From positions 1 through 13,476 of the forward strand of contig JAIRJY010000067.1 of the NCBI GenBank assembly GCA_031260365.1: a stretch of DNA of 13,476 nt, written 5' to 3'. This stretch comes from Nitrososphaerota archaeon (GTDB lineage Archaea; Thermoproteota; Bathyarchaeia; Bathyarchaeales; Bathycorpusculaceae). The position numbers and the translations under genes are program-made. Below are positions 7,040 to 13,476 of the stretch, piece after piece (the stretch's first letter is position 1; each line of letters starts with the position of its first letter). The notes under the pieces were generated by a model. It was not told the DNA's origin, ran no database searches, and saw only the letters and a list, made by a program, of their open reading frames with translations.

Positions 7040-8407
7040 CTATTTTTTTAAGAACCTTCGAAGTTCGTCTATTCTATGAATTTCAATAGAATTGCTTGCA
7101 TGTCTCATTGTAGTACGTGCACCTGTGGTGAACAACACTGTTTCTTTATCAGATAGTAACTGTGAAGAATGTAGCTTGCTTACAACAAAAGAAATTGGAT
7201 CTTTTTCAGGCGAATAATCAATACAAACTGGTTGAACACCGAAGGTTAACTCTAACTGTTTTTTTACTTTAATATCGGGTGTCACAGCAACTATTGGTTG
7301 AGAAATTTTGAATCGGGCAATCATTCTTGCAGTATAACCAGTTTTAGTTAAAGTTATAACTTTGTCAAGAGGCATACTTTGACATATTCTCTGAATTGCG
7401 CAGCTAACTGTGTCAGAAATATTAACAAAACAGGTGTCTTCAACTTTACTTTTCACTGCGGTTTCGGTTTCATTAGCAATACGACTCATCATTTCTACTG
7501 CCGCTACAGGATGCTGACCAATAGCAGTTTCACCTGAGAGCATAATTGTATCTGAACCATCCAAAATAGCATTAGCAACATCGCTAACTTCCGCTCGTGT
7601 AGGTTGAGGATTATGTATCATAGATTCTAACATTTCAGTAGCTGTTACAACTAATTTTCCACGCTGATTACATCGCTTAATTATTGATTTTTGGACCAAA
7701 GGAACTTTTTCAGGTTCAATTTCAACACCCAAATCGCCTCTTGCAACCATTATACCATTTGCTACCTCTAAAATCGCATTAACATTTTGAACACCTTCAA
7801 AGTTTTCTATTTTTGCGATGATACCGCCACTATAAATATTAGCTAGGTCTTCAACATCACAAACATTTCGTGTAAAAGACAACGCGATATATTCTACATC
7901 AAATTTTTTGGCAAAGTCAACTATTTCTAAATCGTAATCAGTAAGTGTAGAAACGGTAAGACGTTTATTTGGTACATTAACACCTTTTCCATCTTCAATT
8001 ATGCCACTAATTATAACAAGTAAAAACAGTTTTTCATCGGTTTTTTCAGTAATTATCGTTCGGATTTTTCCGTTATCAAAAAGAATAACATCACCTACAC
8101 TTACGGTGTCATAAAAATTATGATTAAAACTTACTTCTTCGCCATTGAACCCTACTTCCATTATTTCACCTTTGTGTAATTCTCTTTTTTTGGTAGTTTT
8201 AAGTCTGATTTCTGGACCCTTTAGGTCAATAATTATTGGGATTTCAGCGATTTTTCGCACTGTTTCAATTACATTTTGATACTGAGCAATATCACCATAT
8301 GCAGTATTAATCCGTACACCATTCATACCGGCATGTACCATTTTTTGAGTAGTAACCATATTGCAACTAGCTGGACCAATCGTAGCAATTATTTTCGTCT
8401 TTTTCAT
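7040..8407 (-). CDS. pyk: Pyruvate kinase with altered cation-site loop
   Basis: Glycolytic enzyme making ATP and pyruvate from phosphoenolpyruvate and ADP; 455 residues, close to the usual 470. It starts MKKTKIIATIGPAS, the classic N-terminus, so the ATG at 8407 is preferred over the longer open frame reaching 8479; an ATG two codons further upstream is also possible. The TIM-barrel catalytic residues are intact: Lys199 and Glu201 in IAKIEN, Asp225 in ARGDLG, Thr257 in VTATEM, and the PTRAEVSDVANA helix. Domain B spans about residues 70-150, and the C-terminal domain carries TKTGYTARMIA. Oddity: the usual RxNFSHG loop reads RINTAYG (32-38), losing the Ser that helps bind K+ and the His. The next loop reads DLKGPEIRL (61-69), with Leu for the K+-site Thr but Glu kept. 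Activity is likely but cation dependence may be unusual. It is a stand-alone gene. Confidence 0.95.
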   Translation of the reverse strand: MKKTKIIATIGPASCNMVTTQKMVHAGMNGVRINTAYGDIAQYQNVIETVRKIAEIPIIIDLKGPEIRLKTTKKRELHKGEIMEVGFNGEEVSFNHNFYDTVSVGDVILFDNGKIRTIITEKTDEKLFLLVIISGIIEDGKGVNVPNKRLTVSTLTDYDLEIVDFAKKFDVEYIALSFTRNVCDVEDLANIYSGGIIAKIENFEGVQNVNAILEVANGIMVARGDLGVEIEPEKVPLVQKSIIKRCNQRGKLVVTATEMLESMIHNPQPTRAEVSDVANAILDGSDTIMLSGETAIGQHPVAAVEMMSRIANETETAVKSKVEDTCFVNISDTVSCAIQRICQSMPLDKVITLTKTGYTARMIARFKISQPIVAVTPDIKVKKQLELTFGVQPVCIDYSPEKDPISFVVSKLHSSQLLSDKETVLFTTGARTTMRHASNSIEIHRIDELRRFLKK

Positions 8408-8520
8408 AAACATCACACACACTATACCAGTAATAACATAGCACAATCTGGAATTAAAGATGACGGTGTCAAGATACATAGTGCTAACGGAACTAAATAG
8501 ACTTCTTGCAAGAGATCTAA

Positions 8521-8550
8521 TGTGAAAAATGTTTTAAGAAATATTTCACA
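8521..8550. promoter_or_regulatory. Inverted repeat TGTGAAAAAT / ATATTTCACA
   Basis: Two 10-bp arms (8521-8530 and 8541-8550) with one mismatch are separated by exactly 10 bp, so equivalent half-sites lie two helical turns apart, as in dimeric operator sites. It lies about 115 bp upstream of the pyruvate kinase start and 12 bp from the MITE target duplication. It may be an operator or a hairpin; no regulator is identified. Confidence 0.35.
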
Positions 8551-8569
8551 TTTTGGGCATTAATTAAAT

Positions 8570-8593
8570 GAGAGTGTTTACCTTAAGATACAT
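8570..8593 (+). repeat. Left terminal inverted repeat of the MITE
   Basis: It starts GAGAGTGTTTAC and ends AGATACAT; 21 of 24 positions match the reverse complement of the right end, the mismatches all falling in the 4-bp middle. Confidence 0.85.
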
Positions 8594-8707
8594 TGGTGCG
8601 ACTGCTCGCCTATAATGTGGTAACGGAGACGAAAAACATGATAAAAAACAACATCTGTTCATCTGCGAAAAGTATCAAAAAACGATAAAAACCTTAAAAC
8701 CAGCATC

Positions 8708-8731
8708 ATGTATCTATAAGTAAACACTCTC
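8708..8731 (-). repeat. Right terminal inverted repeat of the MITE
   Basis: Read on the minus strand it starts GAGAGTGTTTAC and ends AGATACAT, matching the left end. It is directly followed by the second AATTAAAT copy. Confidence 0.85.
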
Positions 8732-8740
8732 AATTAAATA
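8732..8740 (+). promoter_or_regulatory. Probable TATA box of the coiled-coil gene, made of the target duplication
   Basis: AATTAAATA lies 24-32 bp upstream of the ATG at 8764, the normal place of an archaeal TATA element when the transcript is leaderless. No Shine-Dalgarno sequence precedes this ATG, which fits leaderless expression. The octamer is also the MITE target duplication, so the element would have inserted into the promoter. Confidence 0.4.
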
Positions 8741-8763
8741 CTATAGAGCTATTATATTTTGAT

Positions 8764-9627
8764 ATGGTGTACCGTCCTCAAACACGATCATCCAAAAAAG
8801 TAAGCGGGGAAACAAAAAAAGCTTTACAAAAAAAGAAACACCATAACAAACGTTTAGACAGGCATTATATTAAACAAGTTTTAGAAGAAAAAAAAGTAAT
8901 ATCTTTACAGCAAAATTTTGAGATAACACTTAAACGTTTACATACGTTAGGCAGCCAAAAATTCGGATCATCGCCATTTTGTGAACATTTTGACCGCTGG
9001 CTACTAAATGTAGAAACAGTTTTAGACGAGTTTGAAACAAAGTCAGACGTAAATATTGATGAACAGTTTGCTAAAGAGCGTAACCAAGCAGTTGCAACAA
9101 TCAAAATACAACTTGAGAATCAACGACAACAAGAAACCATTCTGGAAATACAAATAAAAGACATATCAGACGCTAAAAATCGTCTTCACCAAACAAAAAA
9201 AGAGTACCTAACCAAAGCACTCATACTTAAGAACAAAAAAATTGCCGTAGTAAAACGACAAAACAAAGAACTAGAAACACTAAAAAAAACACAAGAGCAA
9301 ATTGTTAAAATGAAAACAGGTTTTTTTAGAGGCATAACCAAGAAGGAAAGAGAACAAAGAGAAACATTGGCTGTGCAACACTATAATGATAAACAACAAG
9401 AACTTGAAGTAACAGTATTAGATTTCAAAGAAAAGCAAAAACAGCTTAAAGAGGAATACGAGAGTAAATGCGTCACTTTGCTTGAAGAGATAAAAACTTT
9501 TCAAAAATGTACTAAAGAAATGGACCTAGATATCTCATTGGAAGATCGATGGTTTGCTTGTGAATCTTTAAGAGATTCAATTAACAATTTTTTTCAAAGA
9601 AAAATAAACAAGCCATCAGTATCATAA
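8764..9627 (+). CDS. Coiled-coil protein of unknown function
   Basis: I do not recognise a named family. The 287-residue product opens with a very basic tail (residues 1-45, many Lys/Arg/His), which suggests contact with nucleic acid or ribosomes. A compact, probably helical segment follows (about 46-100, containing FCEHFDRWLLNVETVLDEF). Long Lys/Glu/Gln-rich coiled coils cover about 103-185 and 192-250, broken by GFFRGI at 187-191. A short C-terminal helical part (257-280) contains LEDRWFACESLRDSINNFF. No signal peptide or membrane helix is seen. The ATG at 8764 is the first in frame and fits a leaderless start. The gene is convergent with nadX, 21 bp apart, and its promoter side carries the MITE. 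Base use resembles its neighbours, so it is not obviously foreign. It could be a structural, chromosome- or membrane-associated scaffold; that is speculation. Confidence 0.85.
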   Translation: MVYRPQTRSSKKVSGETKKALQKKKHHNKRLDRHYIKQVLEEKKVISLQQNFEITLKRLHTLGSQKFGSSPFCEHFDRWLLNVETVLDEFETKSDVNIDEQFAKERNQAVATIKIQLENQRQQETILEIQIKDISDAKNRLHQTKKEYLTKALILKNKKIAVVKRQNKELETLKKTQEQIVKMKTGFFRGITKKEREQRETLAVQHYNDKQQELEVTVLDFKEKQKQLKEEYESKCVTLLEEIKTFQKCTKEMDLDISLEDRWFACESLRDSINNFFQRKINKPSVS

Positions 9628-9648
9628 AAATTTGAGCAGCTTTAACAG

Positions 9649-10401
9649 TTATGCTTCGAGCAAAGTTTTGAGCAGTTTAATTGCTGACCAAGCTGCTAAC
9701 GCGCTGGTGTGAGGGTTATCGGGATGAGGATCATTTGCAAACTGTAGGCACATTTCGCCATAAGACCATTTCATGTTAATTATGTGTGTATTTCGTTTAA
9801 CTTTTGGATCAGAAACTATTTGCACTTTAACTTTGACTGGTTTTACTGTTAAAGCTAAAGTTGCGGCGACGTTCATTTCTCTTGGGAATCGTTGAGCAGC
9901 TTCTGCGGCATATCCTTCGTATATGATAAGTTCTTCTGTGTTGTCTTTACCAAAAGCCTTTGGAGGTTTACTGGTCGTTAGAGTTATCTCGTTTATACCT
10001 GCGAGTGTTGTGCTGGAAAGTGCGTCTAAACCACCTATTGCACCAGAGGGAAAGTGTACACGTGAACTTCCAGTACCAAGTTTAAGTAGCGCACCTGTAC
10101 TCATAACAATAATATCTACATCGGCAGTTAAGAGTTTGTTAAAGTATTCTGTAATGGCTTGTTGTGATGCAGCTTCTATGATTACTTTGGGTTTTTGGGC
10201 AATTAGAGCGTCTATGTTATCTACAATTTTTGTGGGAAACTGTAGTTTGTTTTTTAGAGATTGGGCACGCTGTAAATCTGAGTCATAAATAACTAGTTCG
10301 TCACAGATTATTAAACTGCGTTGGACTGCTTCAGCAAGTACTGTACCAATTGCACCAGCACCGATTAAACCAACACGTTTGGGTTTAGCCAAGTTTTTCA
10401 C
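9649..10401 (-). CDS. nadX: L-aspartate dehydrogenase
   Basis: This NAD(P)-dependent enzyme oxidises L-aspartate to iminoaspartate, the first step of NAD synthesis in organisms lacking aspartate oxidase. Over 250 residues it shows a Rossmann GAGAIG at 14-19, EAASQ at 76-80, the PSGAIGGLDAL active-site block at 118-128, FPREMNVAATLAL at 172-184, the probable catalytic His206 in the NTH segment, and HPDNPHTSALAA at 226-237. All are typical of archaeal AspDH. The listed GTG start (10401) overlaps a GGTGA that matches the 16S rRNA end. An in-frame TTG at 10392 sits 5 nt after that GGTGA and gives MAKPKRVGLIGAG, so the TTG may be the real start. The gene follows valS by 11 nt and is probably co-transcribed with it. 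nadA and nadC are not in the window. Confidence 0.95.
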   Translation of the reverse strand: MKNLAKPKRVGLIGAGAIGTVLAEAVQRSLIICDELVIYDSDLQRAQSLKNKLQFPTKIVDNIDALIAQKPKVIIEAASQQAITEYFNKLLTADVDIIVMSTGALLKLGTGSSRVHFPSGAIGGLDALSSTTLAGINEITLTTSKPPKAFGKDNTEELIIYEGYAAEAAQRFPREMNVAATLALTVKPVKVKVQIVSDPKVKRNTHIINMKWSYGEMCLQFANDPHPDNPHTSALAAWSAIKLLKTLLEA

Positions 10402-10402
10402 C
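10398..10402 (-). promoter_or_regulatory. Shine-Dalgarno GGTGA of nadX
   Basis: GGTGA pairs fully with the UCACC of the 16S rRNA end. It overlaps the GTG at 10401 but stands 5 nt before the in-frame TTG at 10392, arguing for the latter as start. Confidence 0.45.
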
Positions 10403-10412
10403 TTTTAATATT

Positions 10413-12866
10413 TTAGTGATCTATCTGGATGGATACTTCAAGGAAAGGAATCTTCCTACCCTGGACAGGTTTGTCAAGCGAGATTGTAAAGTTTTCAATT
10501 TTTAATGTAGAGATAATATCTGTTGCACCTTTTTTGATTATTTTAGCGGTTTCTTCGTTTTCTGCATAGACAGTCACATTTTTTATGGGTGCGTTAAGGG
10601 ACATCTTTTTTTGTGCTTTATCGTTACGTATTTCGCCTAAAATTGTTATTATTAAATCTCCCTGTTTTTCTGTATCCTCATTTATGAGAGTTGAGTTGGA
10701 TTTGGGCCATTCTGAAATCTGTATGCTTGGGTATCCTTTGTTGTCAAGATACATGTACTGATAGATTTCTTCTGTTATGTGAGGGGCAACTGGTGCAAAT
10801 AGTTGTAGTAAGCGGTAGAGAATTTTGTGCAGGGTATATTGTGCTGCTAAACGGCTTTCTTTTCCATGAAGTTCAGGTCGGTATAAACGGTCTTTAATGG
10901 CTTCTAAGTAGTAATCACAGAAGACATGCCAAGTAAAGTTGCGTATGTCTTCAACGGCTATATTAAATTGGCATTTTTCAAATGATTCCGTGACTTTTTT
11001 AGTTAAATTTTCAGTTTTACTGAGTATCCATTTATCGAGCAGTTGTAATTCAACATTGTTAGCAGATTGTGGGGTGTAGTCTTCAAGGAGTTTATTTGCA
11101 AAACTAGATGCATTCCAAAGTTTGTTTAAGAAGCGTTTACCATATTCAACATCTTGTATACGATAGGGAATATCTGAGCCTGTGGCACCTCCGCCAGCAG
11201 CCCATTGTCTTACGGCATCAGCACCATTTTTGGCAAGTGTTTCAGGTGCAGCTGCATAGTTTTTGAGAGATTTACTCATTTTTCTGCCATCGGCACCAAG
11301 TACCATACCGTTTATGAGAACACTATTGAATGGTCGTTCATCGAATAGAGCAAGATGGCGTACCATGAGGTAATATGCCCAAGTTCGTATGATGTCGGTT
11401 CCAGAAGGGTGTATACTTGCAGGGAATAAACGTTTCCAGTCTGATCTATCAGGCCAACCAGCGTGGACAGCACATGTAATTGAACTATCCATCCAAGTAT
11501 CCATAACGTCTTGTTCGCCGTTAAAATCTTTACCACCACATTTGGGGCAATCAACTATTTTTGGACCTTCCAGTTTTGGGTCAATTGGTACCCAATCAGA
11601 CTTTGCAATGATGACCTCACCACATGTTTTACAGTACCAAACGGGTATTGGTGTAGCAAATAGTCGTTGACGACTAATAACCCAGTCCCAATCAAGACTT
11701 TTTGTCCAATCGATTAAACGATTTTTCATATAGTCAGGATACCATAGAATTTCGTTAGCGTTTCTTTCAACGGTTTCTGATAAATTCATGGTTTTCATAA
11801 ACCACTGTGTACGTTCAAGAATTTCAACATGTGTTTTACATCTATCACAAACACCAACTTCCTGCTGGATTTTTTCGGTTTTCTCAAGCATACCAGCATT
11901 AGTCAAATCAGCAACTATTGCAACTCGTGCCTGATTCAAATATAAACTAGCATATTTGCCGCCAGCTTCAGTTATTTTACCGTTCTCGTTGATAAGGCGA
12001 ATTACAGGAAGTTTGTGTTTTATAACTGTTTTAACATCGTCTTTATCTCCGTAAGTGCAAATTTGGACAGCCCCAGTACCAAAATTCATGTCAACAGCTT
12101 CATCTGTGATAACAGGAACTTCACGGTTTATGAGAGGCACAGTTATTTTTTTATTAACATATTTACCGTATCGATTGTCTTTAGGGTTAACTTTAATGGC
12201 TACACATGCTGGAATGAATTCTGGTCGTGAGGTTGCAATTAAGAGATGTTCATTTGAGTTCGTTAAAGGGAATTTTATATAGTGTAGTGTTCCTTCTTTT
12301 TTTATGTGATCGACTTCTGCATCTGCAATAGCAGTTTCGTCACGCGGACACCAGTTAACGGGGTGTGTACCTTGATACATGTAGCCTTTTTGGTAAAGTT
12401 GGATAAAACTGAGTTGGGTACAGCGCCAATAGTTTGAATCCATGGTACGGTATTCAGTTGTCCAGTCTATGCTGCTACCAAGTTTGAGTATACCCTCTTT
12501 CATCATTGCAATGTATTTTTCAACAAGTGCCATGCACATACTACGAAACTGATCAGGAGGCATATCGCGTTTACGGACATTATTAGATTTTTCAACTTGA
12601 ATTTCTATGCCTAAACCGTGACAATCCCAACCCTGTGGAAAAAGTACATTATAACCTTGCATGCGTTTAAACCGAGCGACAATATCAAAATAAGTCCAGT
12701 TTAGGACATTACCCATGTGAAGTTCACCTGATGGATAAGGGGGGGGTGTATCAATACTGAAGGACTCACGATTTTTGTTGTTCCAATCATAGTGATAAAT
12801 TTTCATTTCTGCCCATTTACTCTGCCACTTCGGCTCAATTTCGTCAAATTTATAATCTTTAGGCAT
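10413..12866 (-). CDS. valS: Valyl-tRNA synthetase
   Basis: Class I synthetase that charges tRNA-Val; 817 residues from the ATG at 12866, a compact archaeal-type enzyme. The HIGH motif appears as HMGN (50-53) after PPPYPSGEL, and KMSKS is at 529-533. The CP1 editing domain (about 200-340) has ATSRPE at 211-216 and DMNFGTGAV at 259-267, for hydrolysing Thr-tRNA. Zinc-knuckle cysteines are at 340/343, 412/415 and 440/443. PSGTDIIRTWAYYL (487-500) belongs to the catalytic core, and the anticodon-binding helices lie beyond about 620. The bacterial C-terminal coiled-coil arm is absent or much reduced. In-frame TTG (12884) and ATG (12875) codons would add 6 or 3 residues; MPKDYKFDEIEPKWQ matches archaeal family starts best. 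A C8 run encodes the Pro of the DTPPPYP segment, and the frame is intact. It is first gene of the valS-nadX unit. Confidence 0.97.
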   Translation of the reverse strand: MPKDYKFDEIEPKWQSKWAEMKIYHYDWNNKNRESFSIDTPPPYPSGELHMGNVLNWTYFDIVARFKRMQGYNVLFPQGWDCHGLGIEIQVEKSNNVRKRDMPPDQFRSMCMALVEKYIAMMKEGILKLGSSIDWTTEYRTMDSNYWRCTQLSFIQLYQKGYMYQGTHPVNWCPRDETAIADAEVDHIKKEGTLHYIKFPLTNSNEHLLIATSRPEFIPACVAIKVNPKDNRYGKYVNKKITVPLINREVPVITDEAVDMNFGTGAVQICTYGDKDDVKTVIKHKLPVIRLINENGKITEAGGKYASLYLNQARVAIVADLTNAGMLEKTEKIQQEVGVCDRCKTHVEILERTQWFMKTMNLSETVERNANEILWYPDYMKNRLIDWTKSLDWDWVISRQRLFATPIPVWYCKTCGEVIIAKSDWVPIDPKLEGPKIVDCPKCGGKDFNGEQDVMDTWMDSSITCAVHAGWPDRSDWKRLFPASIHPSGTDIIRTWAYYLMVRHLALFDERPFNSVLINGMVLGADGRKMSKSLKNYAAAPETLAKNGADAVRQWAAGGGATGSDIPYRIQDVEYGKRFLNKLWNASSFANKLLEDYTPQSANNVELQLLDKWILSKTENLTKKVTESFEKCQFNIAVEDIRNFTWHVFCDYYLEAIKDRLYRPELHGKESRLAAQYTLHKILYRLLQLFAPVAPHITEEIYQYMYLDNKGYPSIQISEWPKSNSTLINEDTEKQGDLIITILGEIRNDKAQKKMSLNAPIKNVTVYAENEETAKIIKKGATDIISTLKIENFTISLDKPVQGRKIPFLEVSIQIDH

Positions 12867-12901
12867 AGACCGCATGAATATCAATCCAAGTACAAACTAA
12901 T

Positions 12902-12926
12902 GTGCTTTAGCAAATGAAAAAAGCAC
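12902..12926 (-). promoter_or_regulatory. Hairpin in the valS leader
   Basis: GTGCTTT (12902-12908) and AAAGCAC (12920-12926) form a perfect 7-bp stem with an 11-nt loop, about 36 nt before the valS ATG. A TATA-like GATATAC on the minus strand near 12970 would place it inside the 5' leader. T-box leaders are not known in archaea and no specifier or T-box sequence is seen. Confidence 0.3.
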
Positions 12927-12986
12927 CTAAAAACATTACCCCTGATTTCTTTTTGAAACCTATCAGTAGTATATCAGTTTTGTCAT

Positions 12987-13019
12987 AAAAAATATTTCCA
13001 ATTTGTTATCATTGGAAAT
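12987..13019 (-). terminator. Hairpin-T terminator between the YgbA-family gene and valS
   Basis: ATTTCCAAT (12994-13002) and ATTGGAAAT (13011-13019) form a perfect 9-bp stem with an 8-nt loop. Read on the minus strand it is followed after one base by a T6 run (12992-12987). It would end transcription from the gene at the right edge before valS, leaving a 3' untranslated tail of about 175 nt. Confidence 0.5.
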
Positions 13020-13194
13020 TAACAATTTTTTGTAGATGAAACTATTAAAACCTACTTAAAAACAAAAGTAAACTATTGCAAGTTACAGATACAGTGATAG
13101 CTTGCATATGTATACAACTAAAAGTAAACTAGAATTGGATATTAGAAAGTCAATTTTGAATAATTTATGTCATCAGAAGACATTATAAATGTAA
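13020..13194. repeat. Spacer after YgbA-family gene with 12-bp direct repeat
   Basis: AAAAGTAAACTA occurs exactly at 13064-13075 and 13120-13131, and TGCAAG/CTTGCA (13077-13082 and 13101-13106) form a small inverted repeat between them. No gene is seen. The repeat may be chance in AT-rich DNA. Confidence 0.3.
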
Positions 13195-13476
13195 TTACAT
13201 GTTGTTACGTATAACCCGTTCTAAAGAGGCGTTTGGGTTTTTGTCTATAACGGGTGGTTTTTGGCGTTTGTCCCATAGATGGTGCAAAGCGAGTAATGGA
13301 TGGTGTAGTAATAAGCGTGGTCCTGAGTAGCTCATGATTTTATGTGCTTGTTGTTTCATGTCAGGTTTGTAGCATTGTATTATACATTTGTTACATGTGC
13401 TTTTTTTGTCTTGAAAAGGACATTTATCTAATCGTAAAAAAGCATACTCTTTGAATTGTTTACATTCAATGCACAA
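13195..13476 (-). CDS. YgbA-family (nitrous oxide-stimulated promoter) protein, 5' partial
   Basis: The C-terminal 93-94 residues of a small Cys-rich protein matching the YgbA_NO family (PF11756 type). Diagnostic parts are the CxxC start CIEC, the YAFLRLDKCPF segment, CNKCIIQCYKPDM with Cys28/31/35, and SGPRLLLHHPLLALHHLWD, all close to Escherichia coli YgbA in order and spacing. In enterobacteria ygbA is repressed by the nitric-oxide sensor NsrR and linked to recovery from nitrosative stress; the biochemical activity is unknown. The Cys pattern could bind iron-sulfur or zinc. The leftmost in-frame codon, a TTG at the window edge, should not be taken as the start: YgbA proteins have about 25 more N-terminal residues, so the gene continues beyond the window. 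Confidence 0.85.
   Translation of the reverse strand: MCIECKQFKEYAFLRLDKCPFQDKKSTCNKCIIQCYKPDMKQQAHKIMSYSGPRLLLHHPLLALHHLWDKRQKPPVIDKNPNASLERVIRNNM

Larger units (their letters stand above)
8562..8739. mobile_element. 162-bp MITE with 8-bp target duplication
   Basis: The element at 8570-8731 begins GAGAGTGTTTAC and ends with its exact reverse complement GTAAACACTCTC. The terminal inverted repeats extend to 24 bp (8570-8593 and 8708-8731) with 21 matches, the last 8 being AGATACAT. It is flanked on both sides by the identical octamer AATTAAAT (8562-8569 and 8732-8739), a clear target-site duplication. The interior is A-rich with no transposase, so it is a non-autonomous miniature element mobilised in trans. 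An 8-bp duplication is known for several families (for example IS256, ISH6, IS1595 and IS66); I cannot tell which one applies. It lies in the divergent promoter region between pyruvate kinase and the coiled-coil gene. Confidence 0.85.

Noticed and set aside
8408..8479. N-terminal extension of pyruvate kinase by 24 residues
   Set aside because: The family starts at MKKTKIIATIGPAS; the upstream residues look like promoter DNA read through and show no targeting signal.
8638..8688. 16-codon frame inside the MITE
   Set aside because: It is too short, Lys-rich by composition, and has no ribosome site; the element needs no peptide.
12739..12747. Homopolymer of eight G as a possible frameshift in valS
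   Set aside because: The reading frame is intact through the run and encodes the conserved PPPYPSG segment, so no frameshift is indicated.
12871..12884. Longer valS starts (TTG at 12884, ATG at 12875)
   Set aside because: They add only residues not found in the family and have no better ribosome site; the ATG at 12866 gives the typical MPKDYKFDEI start. The choice is not certain.
1..13476. CRISPR array, rRNA, phage or defence gene cluster
   Set aside because: No regularly spaced repeats, rRNA-like segments, integrase, capsid, nuclease or restriction genes were seen in the window.

Overview
The window looks like AT-rich archaeal chromosome. The main grounds are: a ValRS with the N-terminus and compact length of archaeal enzymes; an AspDH of the archaeal NadX type; Shine-Dalgarno sites matching the end of 16S rRNA (GAGGT, GGTGA, CAGGAG) mixed with genes that have no leader signal; and oligo-T or hairpin-plus-T stretches after genes. 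A mesophilic, anaerobic, gut- or sediment-type lineage such as Bathyarchaeia or a methanogen would fit, but that is a guess; the sequence does not fix the taxon. Coding density is low for an archaeon: seven gaps of about 300-750 bp separate the genes.

Left part (1-3783, + strand): the 3' part of a class-V aminotransferase of the alanine-glyoxylate/phosphoserine type, then a DUF1015 protein, then an AqpZ-like aquaporin with a clear ribosome site and a hairpin-T terminator. In many bacteria DUF1015 sits beside serine-biosynthesis genes, so the first two genes probably form a serine-related pair.

Middle (3784-8763): a gene-poor zone. It holds a 48-residue YHS-domain metal-binding protein on the minus strand (4501-4647) and, at 4291-4375, a potential branched RNA structure. 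Next come a DEAD-box RNA helicase and a pyruvate kinase, both on the minus strand. Upstream of pyruvate kinase lies a 162-bp non-autonomous transposable element (MITE, 8570-8731) with near-perfect terminal inverted repeats and an exact 8-bp target duplication. One copy of that duplication sits where the TATA box of the next gene should be.

Right part (8764-13476): a coiled-coil protein of unknown function (+) converges on a valS-nadX transcription unit (-), namely valyl-tRNA synthetase followed 11 nt later by L-aspartate dehydrogenase, the first step of NAD synthesis from aspartate. At the right edge a gene of the YgbA family (nitrosative-stress associated in enterobacteria), cut by the window end, is separated from valS by a hairpin-T terminator.

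Most genes are housekeeping. The least expected items are the MITE, the tiny YHS gene, the structured intergenic element, the altered cation-site loop of pyruvate kinase, and a possible leader switch in front of the helicase. I found no CRISPR array, rRNA, tRNA, phage module or defence system.
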